DNA of 64,000 nt from Rotaria macrura (taxonomy: Eukaryota > Rotifera > Eurotatoria > Philodinida > Philodinidae): positions 1 through 64,000 of the forward strand of contig OENT01000336.1 of assembly GCA_900239685.1 (NCBI GenBank), in the 5' to 3' direction. Positions 36,185 to 49,862 of the stretch are shown here, one piece after another. Numbering within the stretch: position 1 is the first letter of the stretch; the number at the start of each line of letters is the position of its first letter. The notes below the pieces were generated by a model, which was given only the letters and a program-made list of their open reading frames with translations, was not told where the DNA came from and made no database searches. Made by a program: the position numbers and the translations under genes.

Positions 36185-37866
36185 GTTTCATCGTCGTTTA
36201 TATTCTCTATTTCTTTTCTTTTTTCTTCGCCTCTATTTCCTTTTTCTTTACATAAGACAACACCTCATATATTTCTTTTTCTTTTCAAAAACTATGTGAA
36301 ACAATCATCATCACCAAGAATCTCATGTAATTGAGGATTTCAGTGATACTGAAAAGTGGATACTTATGTCATTTCCAACAAGCTAATTCAATTCAGAAGT
36401 TTATAAAGAAACGAAAACATGTTATTAAGTACTCGACTTCCGAATGGAAATAACAATCGCTAAAAAAAACGATACATAGACATGCATTCGAATCCCTCTT
36501 GATGATGGCATAGTCACAAACGAAGAAAATACGGAATAGATAAACATACCAAGTAGAGATATCTATATTTATATCTGAGAATTGAAATAACACCAACAGA
36601 GAAGAAAAAAAGACAAGACTATTCACTGGGGAAAGAAGAATACGTAACTTATTTACGAAACATTCTCATCGAAGAAACATAACGAGAAATTACATCTGCA
36701 TTTCTGTTTTTCTTCTTTCACGACTCAACCTAACAATGGCAGTCATGTGCATAAAACAAGATAATAGCCTAATTTCGTGTTGTATATTTTATACGTATAA
36801 GTGAATACAATTATGCGATAACGAAATATATCTAATCAAAAGTTTACTGATGATGAAAAAAAAAGACTTTGACGAATGTTATATTCATATCGATAGGGAA
36901 AATGAGAAGAAAATAGTTATTACTATTATTTATTCATGACAAAAAAAAAGAAAATGTAGAATGACAAACGATAAAAGCTTTTAAAAAATTACAAAACAAA
37001 GAATATCATAATTTCAAATTATGAATTAACTTATGTCAATAAATGAAAAACAAAACAATAATTTGACTCATCGAATGCATCGGGTGGAATACGATGTATA
37101 ACTTTTATGAAAAAATAACTAAATTTAATTCTGTAATTTCTTTTCTTGTTTTTCTTCTTATTATTAAAAACTTCAAGTAATATACAAAAGTATTTTCTTC
37201 TACAAATTTCCGTCTTCAAATATTTAATATACAAGTCGTATCCAATGACCTGATACGAGTTAAAAAAGAAACAGTAACAAAACGAAAGAAAGCTTTTTAT
37301 GGCAATGAAATACATTTAAAATGTTCATATTTAATCAACTTCAAAGTCAAGCGAAATGAGACACTCGATAGACCGCTATTTTCACGATGTTTGCAATTCA
37401 ATTTGACGTATCCTATTGTAAATCTATCAGTGAACAATCATTTTTAATGTTCATATTTGTTTCAAAATTAGCGAAAATCTTCATTTCAAGAGAAAAAAAA
37501 ACAACGAACTTATTTCAATGAATTTGTTTTGTCTTTCTCGACAAGAAATTTCAAAGAAAGACATTTCTCGAAAATTAATTACAAATAACACTTACCAATT
37601 GAATTATAATGTCTGCGAGGAAGAAGATTGGCGTTAATAAAATGATTTGTAATTTGTTCTTCTGAAGTACCTTTGTGATCAGATACTCGAACTAATCGAT
37701 CCATTGCGATACCGCGTCGACGAATGTCGGGTGCCGAACATCGGCGTTCTTGTAAGCAACGAAATTGTCGTTGTCGTTCGTTTTCGATTTCATCAATATC
37801 TTCTTCAACAAATTTATTACTATTTCTTGTCACCATTGATGACATACGTTGAAAAAAGGATTCCAT
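31903..37866 (-). CDS. Synaptotagmin-like tandem C2 protein, two alternative first exons
   Basis: Common exons: 33914-33825, 33770-33670, 32924-32433 and 32373-31903. Two possible first coding exons end in the same phase: A, 35720-35114 (MAKLGSFFRRLF), giving 586 aa; and B, 37866-37596 (MESFFQRMSSMV), giving 474 aa. The N-termini are Ser-rich and lack a transmembrane segment. A C2A domain (SFYCRFRLLPEKRTLFQTKI ... IEILLYKI) is followed by DPDLGELLVSLSYLQSAAKL and a C2B domain (VVIIEAKNLRPL, PYPDTCVKVTLYDRNGKKMK, KKTSVQRTSDCPTFNEELVF, ending in a W-x2-L near the C-terminus). The third calcium loop of C2B reads VHESLSHKEQ and lacks the paired Asp, so Ca2+ binding there is doubtful. The absence of a membrane anchor recalls cytosolic synaptotagmins such as Syt17 (B/K); exact orthology is open. 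Role inferred: membrane trafficking or exocytosis. Confidence 0.8.
32753..32778. repeat. Coding ATT/AAT microsatellite (poly-Asn)
   Basis: A trinucleotide repeat inside exon D of the synaptotagmin-like gene encodes eight consecutive Asn in a C2A loop on the minus strand. Confidence 0.85.
36154..36180. repeat. (GT)n microsatellite
   Basis: About 13 uninterrupted GT units, in the intron between the two alternative first exons of the synaptotagmin-like gene. Other short TA runs occur nearby (34501-34520, 34579-34598, 35759-35771). Confidence 0.85.
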
Positions 37867-40800
37867 CTAAAGTAGATTTATAAACATTTCGCATTTGCTT
37901 TTATTTTCTCGTTATTATGGTTTATGGATATATTCTGTCAAAAAAAAAAACAAATCACTAATTCAATGACAACAACGGGAAAAATACGGAAGTCACTTAT
38001 TGTACAACAACCTTCTTGCCAACTATCTATCCTCACGCAAATGATGTCGTCGAATATCCGGTTTAATCGTTCGTTAAAGTATATACATAGACAGATGGAA
38101 CTGTTTTTTTTCTTCTTCTTCTTCTTCTTCTAGACGAATTTACTCAGAAGATCTACTTCATTACGATAGAAATATTGTGACGCCTTTTGGATATGCCAAT
38201 ATTCTTCTGACAAGCAATCATGAGGGATTCTACAGTTCATTCTGTATAGATTGCTCTATTCGTCTCTCTTTCTCTCGCTGTGACAGTACAGATTTTAGCA
38301 ATCACGATAATAGCAGGAGCACAAGTGCGTGTATGTGCGCCTTCATTATCGGGTGAAACGAAAGAATCTTTCTTTTTGACACTATTTGCAGACAATGGCT
38401 GATTACGTGAACTAATTTAATTTCAGTGCTTCAAAACTGTAATATGATATGTCTTTTATTTAATTTTAATCTATCGGAACATGTGATCGTATTGCATCTA
38501 TGAAGAAAACGAAGAAGATTTTAACATCAATATTTTAAAGAGAAACAGTCACCTGTGTTACTCTTTTTCTTTTGATTCAGACTACTGTGTTTTCTTTTTA
38601 TTTTCTAATCACAGATCAATGACATTAGTTGACAGCTGAAGAATAGTGAAGAGATAATTAATACTAAAAACGAGATATATTTCGTCTTTTGACTATTCCC
38701 TGGTGTTCTATAGAATATTGACAAGTGTGGTGAAAAGGATTATTGGATATCCGATTTCTTCTTCTTTTTTTTTCCCTCATATTTATGTCTAACATTCTAA
38801 CAATGATTCTATACTTACAAATAGAGATGAATGAATGTCTTTTTAGCTTTATTCTTATGGATGAATGAATGATCAATGAACGAACAAATCTATATGCTAT
38901 TTTTCAATTTCCATATAACATAAACTAATCTAGAGTTTTTTTTTATCGTCGTTAAAAATTAGATCGTATCGTCAAAGAGACTACTTGAATTTGTTCGTTG
39001 GATAAGATTTGTTTAAGCCAAAAGAAGAAGGAAGAAAGTCGAAGAAGAAAAGGAGACTCTATCCCCATTGGATGAATGTTTGGCCTTCTTAATAATATTT
39101 GATCTACTACGTGTTCACGCATGGTAACTAATAATTTCTGTCAAAGATTTTCCACTATGTCATAGTATTAGTAACATGATCAATTGAAAAAAAAAGAAGG
39201 CCATATTCGACTAAGAAAAAAAACATTATTAACGAAGTAGTTAAATGTTATTAGTTGTGTTCATATTGAACCTTGTGTAATGATACTGTTCGTGATACAT
39301 CAAATATTCGGTTTCATTATAGGTCTAGAAGATAGTCTGGATGAATATTTATAAATCAATAGATCAACAAGAAAATGCTTTGTTAACTTTAGCATCTATT
39401 CCTTGTACTTCTACATAGAAAAGTCTACAAGGAAATGAATTATATTCATATATTTATTGATTTATTAATAAATGTTTCGACTATGTTCCGTTGTAGAACT
39501 ATCCTTGTTCTTGAATATCAAGAGTTCTATTAATTGTAAATTCTCGTAACATAGAATTCCAACAATACAAGAAAGAAACTAAGTTAAGCAATGATCATAG
39601 CTCACTGTAAGATAATTTAGAGTATGGGGCATCAACTATATTGTTTGATCAAGTGGACTTCATAAAAGAAAAAGTGTTACGAGTGGTGAGCACATGCTTC
39701 TTTTCAATTTATTTACATTTCATACTAGCCTTGTCGTTTTATTTTATTCAGAAAAAGTATCACTTACTTCATCTTGGCAGAAAGAGAGAGAGAGAGAAAG
39801 AAAAGAGCATTCCTGTGATGAGATCGTTCTGCTGTTTGATTTTAAGTTAACGTACATTTTTGAGTTTTTCAATATTTATTTTTAATCTTCAAAATGCCAT
39901 GTAGTCTCTAAGAAATGAAGCATGTATGTAATATATTTAAAAATATCTTCAACCGGGTCATAGAGTATTAGTCAACTTGTTGCGCAAGTTATAAAATAGA
40001 ACTTGAGCACGTTTATCAAGAATGTTATGTGTATTTTCTAGTTATTACTTGAACATTTAAAGAAATTACGAGATTATTTCGAAACTTAAATTTATACACA
40101 CGAATTAGCGTCATAAGACGATTCAATTTAATTTAGCTTAGTCGTAGTAACAAAATAATATTGCTCTGATATGTTCTTATCATGTTATGATTTTGCAAGG
40201 AATAGTCTACGCCAAACTTCTTCCTATCACAAGGGAGTCGTTTCAAATGATTTATTGTTTTTGAGTACAGATCGAGAGCAAAATATAGCAAAATGTTCCA
40301 CTCTACTCTTTTAACAAAAATCTGTCAACATGATTCACGGGAATTTCTTACCACTTTCTATATTTACTACGGCTAAACAATTACTCAAATTTCTTTATGT
40401 TAGTAAAATTGTGTAGAAATAACTTTGATACAATTTTGGAGCATTGTAAAGCACGTTATTATTTTGATTCATTGAAGTTTTCTAGTCTATGCATGAGATG
40501 AATTTCAATTAATTATAAAACAACCTCTAGCTAGGCAAATGCACTGAGATCCCATTCGCTGCAGGGTATGCGTAACTTTGCTGGAAGTGCAACTTATAGA
40601 AAGGAATTTTAACTTAAGAATTAGTTTATTGAGCCAGTGCATTCATATGAATACGATCAGATATTGAGAGTTAGAAAGAAAGAAAAAAAAAAGTTTCCTT
40701 TTACAAGTCATGAAAATCGAAAAAAATGACTTATGATTGTTCGACCTGCTTTGGACGAGTAGTTGTCGATGGATTAAATATAGGTATAGATTACTATGAT

Positions 40801-43800
40801 CCGCATACATTCTATTCACAACTGAGTATTTGGATGATTCGAATTTTAGAAATTTCTAAAACTCTGAACGGAAGCAGGTGTCTTCAGAGCATTCAACTTG
40901 TACTAGATTTGCGTTAGAAAATTTGGTGAATCTTTTTTGTTTGATTCTTATTTTATAGAATGATGAATTTTTTTGAATAAAATCTGTTCGATTGTCAGAG
41001 AAATTTCTCGATTATGAAACTTGCAAGGAGAAAATGTTTTTCTTGATAGATGCTATTAGATTTTCAACTTCATATCTATAACTAAAGTAATAAAACACTC
41101 TAGACTTTTGTTTTTACTTGATAGTATATTACTCGTTTGAACAAAACCTACTTCTATGATGAATAATGTCGAAAATCACTCCTCTTCTAGTAATCATGTT
41201 TTACATGTGTATTGAGTACTAGTCTTCATTCATTCATTCATTCATTCATTCATTGATTAAGTTACATTTTTGTTTTCAATGTTCATACTCTACTATGATA
41301 TTTTTCATTTTCATTTCTGTATTAGTTTTCGATCTACTCAATAGAATATGTTATCGATAAAATTAAAAGTTAATTTACAATACATCATTGTTTTCTTTAA
41401 TGTATTAAAATGATCGATGGTTGGTATAAGAATATAAATGATTTTGTTTCGGGTATGAATCAATATCTTGTTGTTTCCATGCGTGGTACCAAAAAACGAA
41501 TCTTGACAGATTTTCATACGACTCTCTATGTTAGGGATAAATATCGTTGGAAATCATGGATATTTTTTTTTTGGGGGGGACTGAATACAATTAGCCTTGA
41601 AAAGGATAATGCTGAATTTTCTATTGCAGTTCCTGTTTCCGTTCTGATCACAACAGGTTGTCTTTGTTTGTTGGCTGGATCAATAAAATAAAACTATCGT
41701 TGATGTATTGATAAAGATGAACTAAGAAAAACAAAATAGTATCTTGAGTTCATAGATATGTTTAGATAATTTTAATGAATATTCGACATTCATTAAAATA
41801 ATCCTTTTGATTATCATATTATTCAAATATTTATTCATGAAATTGTAAATGATTAAAACATAACTGATGGAGATGCATACAACGATATAGAATATTCTAG
41901 TTGATTTGATTGAATTTGTTCAGCAATGAGCAAGAACTTCTTCTTTTCCTATCGTTAATTAAAATTAACGATTGTAATTTCATTTTGATCGAGTTTTCAA
42001 ACGTTCTTTTTTATTTCTGTTAATCTTTGAAATTTTTGATTTCTGTTGCCTTTTGTTTAGAGTCTATAACTCATAAAAGACTCTTATCAGAATGGTCAGA
42101 ACACGTGTTTATTTTTAGTACAAAAAAAAAAAAGAAATAAGAATGAGTTTTTAATCATTATTTGACTATTTGACTAATATTGAATCATTGAAAAAATAAC
42201 ATTAGAAATGATACGTAGCAGTTTTTCTTTTCATATTTCGAACTAGAAATTTCATTGATTATTAACTCTATTTTCTTGCCTTGTTTTCTGTAATATCTCT
42301 TGGGAATAGTCAAAACCATTGTTAAATATAGACAAAGTCAATATGTTTTAAGATTATTGAACCCGAAAATGTAATTAAATAATTTTCTCCAAAAATCCTA
42401 TCTTTATGTTCATTATTATTTTTCTTTTTTTTGTATATCTAATATAGTCATCTTAGAGTTTTACATTGACTCACTTCTCATTTTATTTGTTTTTTCTATA
42501 TATCTCGAGCGTTTGATTGACTAAATGAATGAGTGTATAAGTGAGTGAACGAGCGAGAACTCCGATAGAGACATGTTTGTCCAATTTACAGACTCGTCAG
42601 CATACGCTAATGTGTTCAATGTCGCGTCTTCCACATCATTATGGAGACGACATATACCAAAAAAAAAAAGAAAAAAACTTCCTCGTACTTCTATTCCAGC
42701 ACGAGCAACATAGGGAAGCTTTTTTCTCAGGATAATGTCCTCTCTTCCGCACTCACTACTCTTCATCTGAATGAATGTAAAAGAGAAGAGAAAAGATTTT
42801 TTGCTAATGTGATTCCGACGACGACCGACCGAAAGAGATGATGATTTATTATAATCAGGGAAGAGCAAGCGATCTATAATGCATAGAGAGATATATAATG
42901 GGTTTGACGAAACTCATTTTGGTAGTGTTAGTTCATTGGAATATTTCTTTTCACTACCACGATGCAATTTAAATAATAACAATGGCAACAAAAAGAAGAG
43001 GAAAAAAAAACTTGCATATATTTAAATGTAGAAATTAGTAAGTCGCGTGAGAGATGTTCATTGTCATCATTATCGTCATATGATCATGATTGAAAGAAAT
43101 CTTTTTTCATTTTTTCTTCTCTCTCTCTCTCTCTCTCTCTCCATCTATCTATTTCCGTTAGCTTGTTTGATTCTTCTTGCACATATTGGAAACATAACAA
43201 AAGAAGTCGAGAAAAAAAAAGAAAAGAAATATGAATCGGTCGTTGACAAGCAAGGCAAGTAGAGAGAATAGACGCTAAAGATAGTGTCGATTGTGCATAA
43301 TTGTGAATATTCTCTTGCATTCGCATCGATTTTTTTCAATGTGCATGAGAGTCTTTTCCGTTTTTCTTTCTTCTCGCCTATTGCGCGTTTAGCATAAATT
43401 ATCCAAGGCGACAGAAGCAGCGAATTTTGTATTTGCATAAACAGTATCATCATCATTCTTATTCTCTCTTTTTCGTACGTACTTACAGTTTGTTGTCGAG
43501 ATAACGTTAATGAGCTTTTTATTCTTTTTTTCTTTTTTTCCTTTCTTCGACTTAGAGCGGTTTCTTCTTATTTCTTTAATTTATGTGTTTCTTTAGAGAT
43601 TTTTCTCTCTCTCTCTCTCTTTATTATGGTTATATATATATATATATAAGGGTGGGTGCGAATCTCACTTATGCGTGTAGAGATAGATATGCGCATACAC
43701 ACATATACAATTAAACTTGCACCTGGTTCGAATTTGACTTTATTTTGCGTACCAGCAAACAACGAAAGTCAATTTATATTTTGTCTCGTTCCGCCGCTGC

Positions 43801-44135
43801 TGTTGCCTATCTATCTTTTCGTTTTTGCGCATAAAATATAAAGCATAGCTACTACCATTAAATACTAAAGAACAAAAAAAAATTGTGGAATCAAATTACC
43901 AATGGGACAACGAGAGGAGATGGTGCTTACTTACTCGTTTATACTCTAAAGTGATAGAGTATGTGTGTTGTGTTTCACATTCTCGAGCGCTCGCGATAAG
44001 AATACATAAACAGTCTAAATTAAAAAGAGAAAAAATGAGAGACGCATAAACAATTGATTTAAAAAAAAAAAGTAATGTATATAATTATAGTTCTTTTCCT
44101 CATTGTAGAATAGAAATTCATATATATATATATAT
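37867..44135. other. Gene-poor stretch rich in simple repeats
   Basis: About 6.3 kb upstream of both the synaptotagmin-like gene (-) and POU6F (+). It holds many A- or T-runs and microsatellites: CTT repeats at 38110-38130, (TTCA)n at 41226-41254, CT runs near 43119-43141 and 43604-43620, TA runs near 43632-43648 and 44120-44137. Frames here on either strand are mostly low complexity. It probably includes the regulatory DNA of POU6F, a developmental transcription factor, but no element could be named. Confidence 0.5.
41410..41691 (+). CDS. Unrecognised short ORF with C-terminal hydrophobic segment
   Basis: A 93-codon ATG frame (MIDGWYKNINDFVSGMNQY...). It has a basic middle (RGTKKRILTDF, VRDKYRWKSW) and a C-terminal segment (FSIAVPVSVLITTGCLCLLA) long enough to span a membrane. 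It is compositionally more protein-like than its surroundings. No family was recognised. A frame at 40726-40917 starting MTYDCSTCFGR may belong to the same locus, but no splice linking them was convincing. Could be a gene remnant or chance. Confidence 0.25.
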   Translation: MIDGWYKNINDFVSGMNQYLVVSMRGTKKRILTDFHTTLYVRDKYRWKSWIFFFWGGLNTISLEKDNAEFSIAVPVSVLITTGCLCLLAGSIK

Positions 44136-45669
44136 ATGACACTTCCGACTGCTTCCGAAAAATCTCGAATTCCAGAAGGTATTGTTTGTTTTTCTTCTTT
44201 TATTTATGTTAATTTAATTTCACTTCAATACATAAATTCAGCTTCTTGTACATCTTCAAATGAGCAAATCAATCCATTTTATTCATCTTTTTTTTCCAAC
44301 CTCACATCTCAACAACAGCAACAATTATTCTTTACTCAACTTTTCCTTTCTGGTATATATTGATATATATATATATATATGTTTAAATATTTGTTTTGGA
44401 AAATAAATTTTTTTAACGATTAGGAGCAACTTGTCCTCCATTGAATCCACTTACGAATGCATTACAATTTATTCTTCATAATAGTGCCCTATTTTTACAA
44501 CAACAGCAACAGCAGAATTTTCGTAAGCATGTGTCATTGAAATCAACTTATTCATTCTGTTTTGTTGTAAACGTTTTGTTCTTTTAGCACCGTGTCCAAT
44601 CCCATCATTGATTGATAATAATCATAAAACAAAAGAATCAATTTCATCTGTAAATGCGAAACATAAAAATGATATGAATTATTCAATACCCATCGATTGC
44701 AGGTTAATAAATATTCTGTTCTTTCTTCATACGTTGTTTTTCTCCTTGTTATAGTTTATCGGATGCGAATGAAAAATCAGCAATAGATGATGATGATAAT
44801 TCACCAACAATCGCCACAACACTTGCTACATTACCTATTAATAATAGTGAGATTATTATGACTCCACTTCGTTTCTTCATTCCTTCCTCTTTTCCATAGA
44901 CGATGCAGCAACAACAGTTGATGGTATTAATTTAGAGGAAATCAAACAATTTGCTAAAGCATTCAAATTACGCAGATTAGCATTAGGTTTAACTCAAACA
45001 CAAGTTGGTCAAGCTTTAAGTGTTACACGTGGACCAGCTTATAGTCAATCAGCAATATGTCGTTTTGAAAAACTTGATATAACACCAAAAAGTGCTTCGA
45101 AAATAAAACCTGTACTTGAAAAATGGATGCGTGAAGCTGAATTAAAATACGGTGATAGGTGTGAACAAAGAACAGCACACATTCAATATGTTCACTATCA
45201 TTTATTTTTTTTATTTTACATAGACTAAAAAATGGTCCCACCAATTTACAAGATCTTGTTACTGATCTAAATACGAAAAAACGTAAACGACGAACATCAT
45301 TTACGCCCCAAGCACTTGAAAAATTGAATGATGCATTTGAATTGAATACACATCCATCTGGTACAGATATGTCAACACTAGCTCAAGAGTTGAATTATGA
45401 TCGAGAAGTAATTCGTGTTTGGTAGGAATACATACGTTTTTGTTTTGCTTCTATTAATACGCTCAAAGTAACTAAGAATGTTTTCGTTCTTCTTTTTAAT
45501 AAACCATAGGTTTTGTAATAAACGTCAAGCGTTGAAAAATTCAGCAAAAAAATTTAAATCGAATCAGATAAACGAAGATAATGAGTCAACGTCTAGTTCA
45601 TTGATGGATAATAAATTTAGTGATACAACCAATTATTCAAAACTTCAACAAGATGAAATTTTATCTTAA
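44136..45669 (+). CDS. POU6F: POU class 6 homeodomain transcription factor
   Basis: Eight exons: 44136-44178, 44242-44352, 44424-44522, 44588-44702, 44755-44846, 44900-45158, 45224-45421 and 45510-45669; introns are 52-88 nt and every junction keeps frame, giving 358 aa. The N-terminal third is rich in Gln, Ser and Asn (two CAA/CAG-coded Q tracts). The POU-specific domain, about residues 160-235, carries FAKAFKLRRLALGLTQTQVG and RFEKLDITPKSASKIKPVLE. After a linker the homeodomain, about residues 258-317, has KKRKRRTSFTPQALEKLN and the recognition helix VIRVWFCNKRQALKN with the POU-specific Cys. VGQALSVTRGPAYSQSAIC and FTPQALE identify class 6 rather than classes 1-5. The insertion seen inside the POU-specific domain of one vertebrate isoform is absent. 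The first ATG sits directly after a TA microsatellite, and a GTAG acceptor-like site lies just upstream, so more 5' coding exons are possible. Confidence 0.93.
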
Positions 45670-48600
45670 AATTTATATATTTTTTTCAAGCAATCAAATA
45701 ATGCGCGTTCTTCCATATTTAAATAAAAAATTTATATTTATCATCGACTTAACGGATAAATCAACGATCGGTCTTTTGTTTTTCTTCTTTCTTATAGAAT
45801 GCACAATATATTTAACTATTGTCTTTCTTTATGTGTATTTCCTTTTCTTTCTCAAATTTTAATTATATGATACGTAAACAGAGAACGATATTTACGTTTG
45901 CTATTCAAAACATGAATATTATTCATTAAGAATGAAAGCTTACAAGAAAAAACTAAAATTATGATGTCATTATCTCATTTTAATGTATGTGTTTCTGATT
46001 CATGCCACTATCAGCAATGATAAGACAGTTTTACTCAGATAGTTAGTATCGTATGATTGTGTTAAAATATACTCATGAATATCAACACATACAATAGTTA
46101 TGATGTTTTTAAAGATTATTTTACGATGATACTTCAAGGATAGCGAATATCGCTAGAAATTATTCAGAATATCATCGATATTTTTGAATTGATCATTTGT
46201 ATTTGAATAAATCGTCTGTTTAGCTTTTTTTTCGGAAAACTTTATGAAATGATTTGAATGAATATCTATAATAATCGGGTCATTTACTATATATTTTAAT
46301 TGAAATGAATGAGTAAAGAAAATCTATTATGAACAGTAAATAAAAACAATGTTAATATCTATATCATTATTTATTATGAAAGCAAACTAATATTATCATG
46401 AATTTCAAGGCTTTGTCAAAAGGTGTTCTCTTCCAAGGTGACTTTTAACAGTACGAGACTTTCAAGAAATCTGTTAAAATTACATAAATAGAATTCTTCA
46501 CACTATGTCATGTTGTCCTACACGATTCATTTGACAAGTCAATATTCTCTGCTGATCATCAGTCTACGTATTTGCTTTGCGGTCTCTTGCTTAAAAAGTC
46601 ATATCAACATGCCAGGCATGCCAGAGTCCTACTTTTCATATCCGTAATTTTCATGTAGATCATGAACGAGTGACATATTGAAAGTTTCCAAACAAGTTAT
46701 GACATTGGACGTTTCATTGTACTCGAATTAGTATACGTCATCAAAAGAAATCAAATAATTGAAAGACGACTATCTCATGTCCTCTAGTTTTGTTTTTGAA
46801 TGTTCATAGAACAAATGGAACTTAATAGTTGCAAGCTAATCAAAAGATAACTGACATTGCCTTATATTCCCAAAGTGTTTTCCATCGATTCCAAGTCAAT
46901 AGTGATCTCCATTTTTCAATACTATTATAGTTCGTTAAATTGCATGAAATCACGAGTTGTACTTGTCACAGAGTTCCACACGTAGGGTTTGCTTGACAAT
47001 CATATTGAAAGTCTTTATAATGAAGAGTATCAATGAAAACAATTGTTTTTAATTCTTTCAAGACATTCAACTATCTTACAATTATCTATTATTAAATTGA
47101 TGAATTTTTTTAACTATGATATTCGTCGCAAGTTTCCTACGAGAATGAAAGTTATCATTCAAAATGACATACGACGGATTTTACAATCATCTTAATTGTA
47201 TTTAATCAGCTGTCTTCTTATCAAAACTTATACTCATAAGTACTATTCCATGTCATTATGAATAGTACAAAGGTAATTATAAATCTGTTAATATTCATCG
47301 GAAAGGAAAAATAGAAATAAGATTATAAATGGCAGATTCTCATGATATATGTCGATCAAAGTACAACACGCCACTTTCGATGTTTTGTTTTTCTTCTATT
47401 CTCTCGTATATCTGATTATTGATTGATGAACTTTAGTCTTTCATGAAACATTGTGAAAACTAAGGAAGTGTTCATTTTCTATGCACAAAAAATTTATAAA
47501 GCTAGTGAAATAAAAAATAAAAAGTTTTTTTTTCTTCTCAAAGATGAGAATTGATATTCTGATTCATAGAAATATATATTGCTTTAGCATTGTTTTCTTT
47601 TTAAGATAATCTTAAAAATGTTGGAATTTTCTATTTTTAACTATTATTATTCATACTTATTCAAATGGATATATCTAGATTCAATCTCTATCAATACGCT
47701 GCACTAGTACAATTCTATACTTATAAGCAGAATTCATACGAATTTATTTCGAAACTAGAAGAACTCACTATTATACAGCAGAAGGCGCTTCTGCTTCCGT
47801 TTTTCTCAGATCCTACCAAGGTAAAGTGATGATTACGTTTAAAAACCAACAGAGAATCCTTCTCAAGTGTGAATTTCATTGATCTATCGGTCTCGTGACA
47901 ATTCATAGAACTCAATGAATGACTTTCGCCTATATTTTAGTTAGTCGTTTTTTAAACGTTTAGTTTCATGTTATGCTTGTTCGCATCAGTGAACGCTGGA
48001 ACAACGAATGCTTCTTAATCGATCGCAAACATCTGCACAAATCCATATGAATAGAAGTTTTCATTGATTCTCTACGCTAATTCTATTACTATGGTAGATA
48101 CTCTGAATTCAAGTACTTCGGCAATATCGATCAACATTTATTCCAAAAACTATAACAATAAATATGTTAAACAATAATTAGTTTTCGATATTCTCTATGC
48201 AATTCAATTGTTTTTCTTTCGCTTCTTTATGAAAAAAATTACAATAGATAAGGAAGATTATTGAAACATGATCAACATTTATTTTTAATGTATGTTATGC
48301 ATTGATAAATATATAAGTATTGAAATTAGATGAAGTTGAAAGAATATGTTTAAAGCTTCTTACATTCTCCTTATTAATACTATTTCATTTTTCAAATTAT
48401 ACACGTAGTTTAACTTTCTATTTATGACAATTGTATGTGTATTCATAGTCAATTAAGGCACAATCTGTGTTAGCAATTTTTGATGATGAGAATGAAACAG
48501 AGCTAAAAATAAAAATTTTCAGAAACAACAGTTGACAATCATTTTTCTTTCTGAAGTAGAACTTGAGAAATTCTTCAAAGATACTCTACGATGAAGAACA

Positions 48601-48794
48601 CATTATGTCTTCTAGATAGATTTATCGAAATTCTATCAACTAACATAAAGATGATTGAAAATGAAGATTCACATTTGAGTATTTTTCATTCGTAAGTTAA
48701 ATTACTTTTCGTTATATTTAAATGATTTCATAATTATTCATCAGTAGTTTGTATTCGAATGAATGAAACCATTCACTACTACAACTAATGATGT
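45670..48794. other. Gene-free stretch
   Basis: About 3.1 kb between the convergent 3' ends of POU6F and the next minus-strand gene. AT-rich; no ORF, repeat structure or RNA gene recognised. Confidence 0.5.
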
Positions 48795-49862
48795 TCAATG
48801 GGACGATTCTACAGGAGCCGATGGTTTCTGATGATAAGAAAGTAATAATTGGTTTAGTAATTCTTGATTAAGTGCAAGATGTTGTCTAACACCATAGTGA
48901 AATAAACATGTACCGTAGATTGTAAAACATATTGAAGGAGACTTGTCTTGAATTAGTTGAAAAACATTTAATCGTGGATTAAGTTTTATTGCTCGGCTGA
49001 TAATTTGAACAATATCACCATGAATAATTTTCACATAAGTATCGGCTGATTGATGTGTCGAAATTGTTGCTTTTATACGACCAGAAAATTGTATAGAAAC
49101 AGAAAAATGACTATGAAATTCTTCTTCATCAATATTTAATTTAGCTGTAATACGAGTCTTAGATGGGACAAGTATTTGAGTATTTAAATTCCAAGATTTT
49201 TCATATTCTTTTGTACTAATCAGAATAATAAACTAAGTAATGAATACATATGCAAGTTGTTAAGATATCTCACTTACATGTCTTTTCCAAAGGGAATGTT
49301 ATGTTCACGTTGTACATCATTGTTCATCTGAATAATTTGTTCAGGTAGATGAAATATCAACGTAGATTCTTGAGATTTGTGTAAAGTACGAGTAAACGTA
49401 TATTTGAATGTTGAATATGTAGACTGTTGAGTTGAAAATGTATATGAATGTTCATTAGTTGTGTTATTATCAAAATTTGTATGAAAAATGGTACGTGGCA
49501 AAGATAATACTGATGAATCATAATATTTAACATTGTTTTGTAGGAATGAAACTTCTTTCCAATCTATTCGTATCAGAAGATCTTCACGTCTGAAGCAATA
49601 AATTAATCATTCTTTAAATAATCGACTTGACGAGTCAACAAGAAATCTATTTTACTTCAAATGTGCTGCTGATTTTGGTCTTGTTTTATTCCAAGTAAAC
49701 AAAATCCATTGTTCAATAATGTCATCGAGATAAATGACTTCCGGTTGTTGTTGTTCTTGAGTATTGCCAATAGTTTTCTGAATTTCATTCTTAATTCAAA
49801 GAAGATTTCATTTCGAAATATTTCACTCAAACGAAACAATAAAACTAAACCTGATTGCCCAT
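48795..49862 (-). CDS. Protein resembling the aerolysin/ETX-MTX2 pore-forming fold
   Basis: Exons 49862-49851, 49777-49656, 49589-49278 and 49215-48795 join in frame to 288 aa starting MGNQKTIGNTQE. The part after residue ~75 is a Ser/Thr-rich, alternating polar/non-polar beta pattern (about residues 75-150). It is followed by KEYEKSWNLNTQILVPSKTR and FHSHFSVSIQFSGRI. This order, a polar strand pair, then W-x-L-x-T-x-I-x-VPS, then an F...V.I.FSG strand, is what I would expect in aerolysin-superfamily proteins (ETX/MTX2, natterin-like). No signal peptide is seen. Relatives occur widely in animals, where roles range from toxins to immune or vesicle functions; nothing here decides between them. 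The first exon is only four codons with a weak GTTTAG donor, so the start is tentative. Family assignment is by pattern only and could be wrong. Confidence 0.45.

Noticed and set aside
41226..41254. TTCA tandem repeat considered as a CRISPR-like or satellite array
   Set aside because: It is a plain tetranucleotide microsatellite without spacers.
42521..43456. Several overlapping frames on both strands
   Set aside because: They overlap each other and run through CT and A-rich simple repeats (strings of Ser-Leu or Arg-Glu). No family resemblance or splice continuity.
43725..43740. GGTTCGAAT string resembling a tRNA B-box
   Set aside because: No matching A-box or acceptor stem could be found around it.
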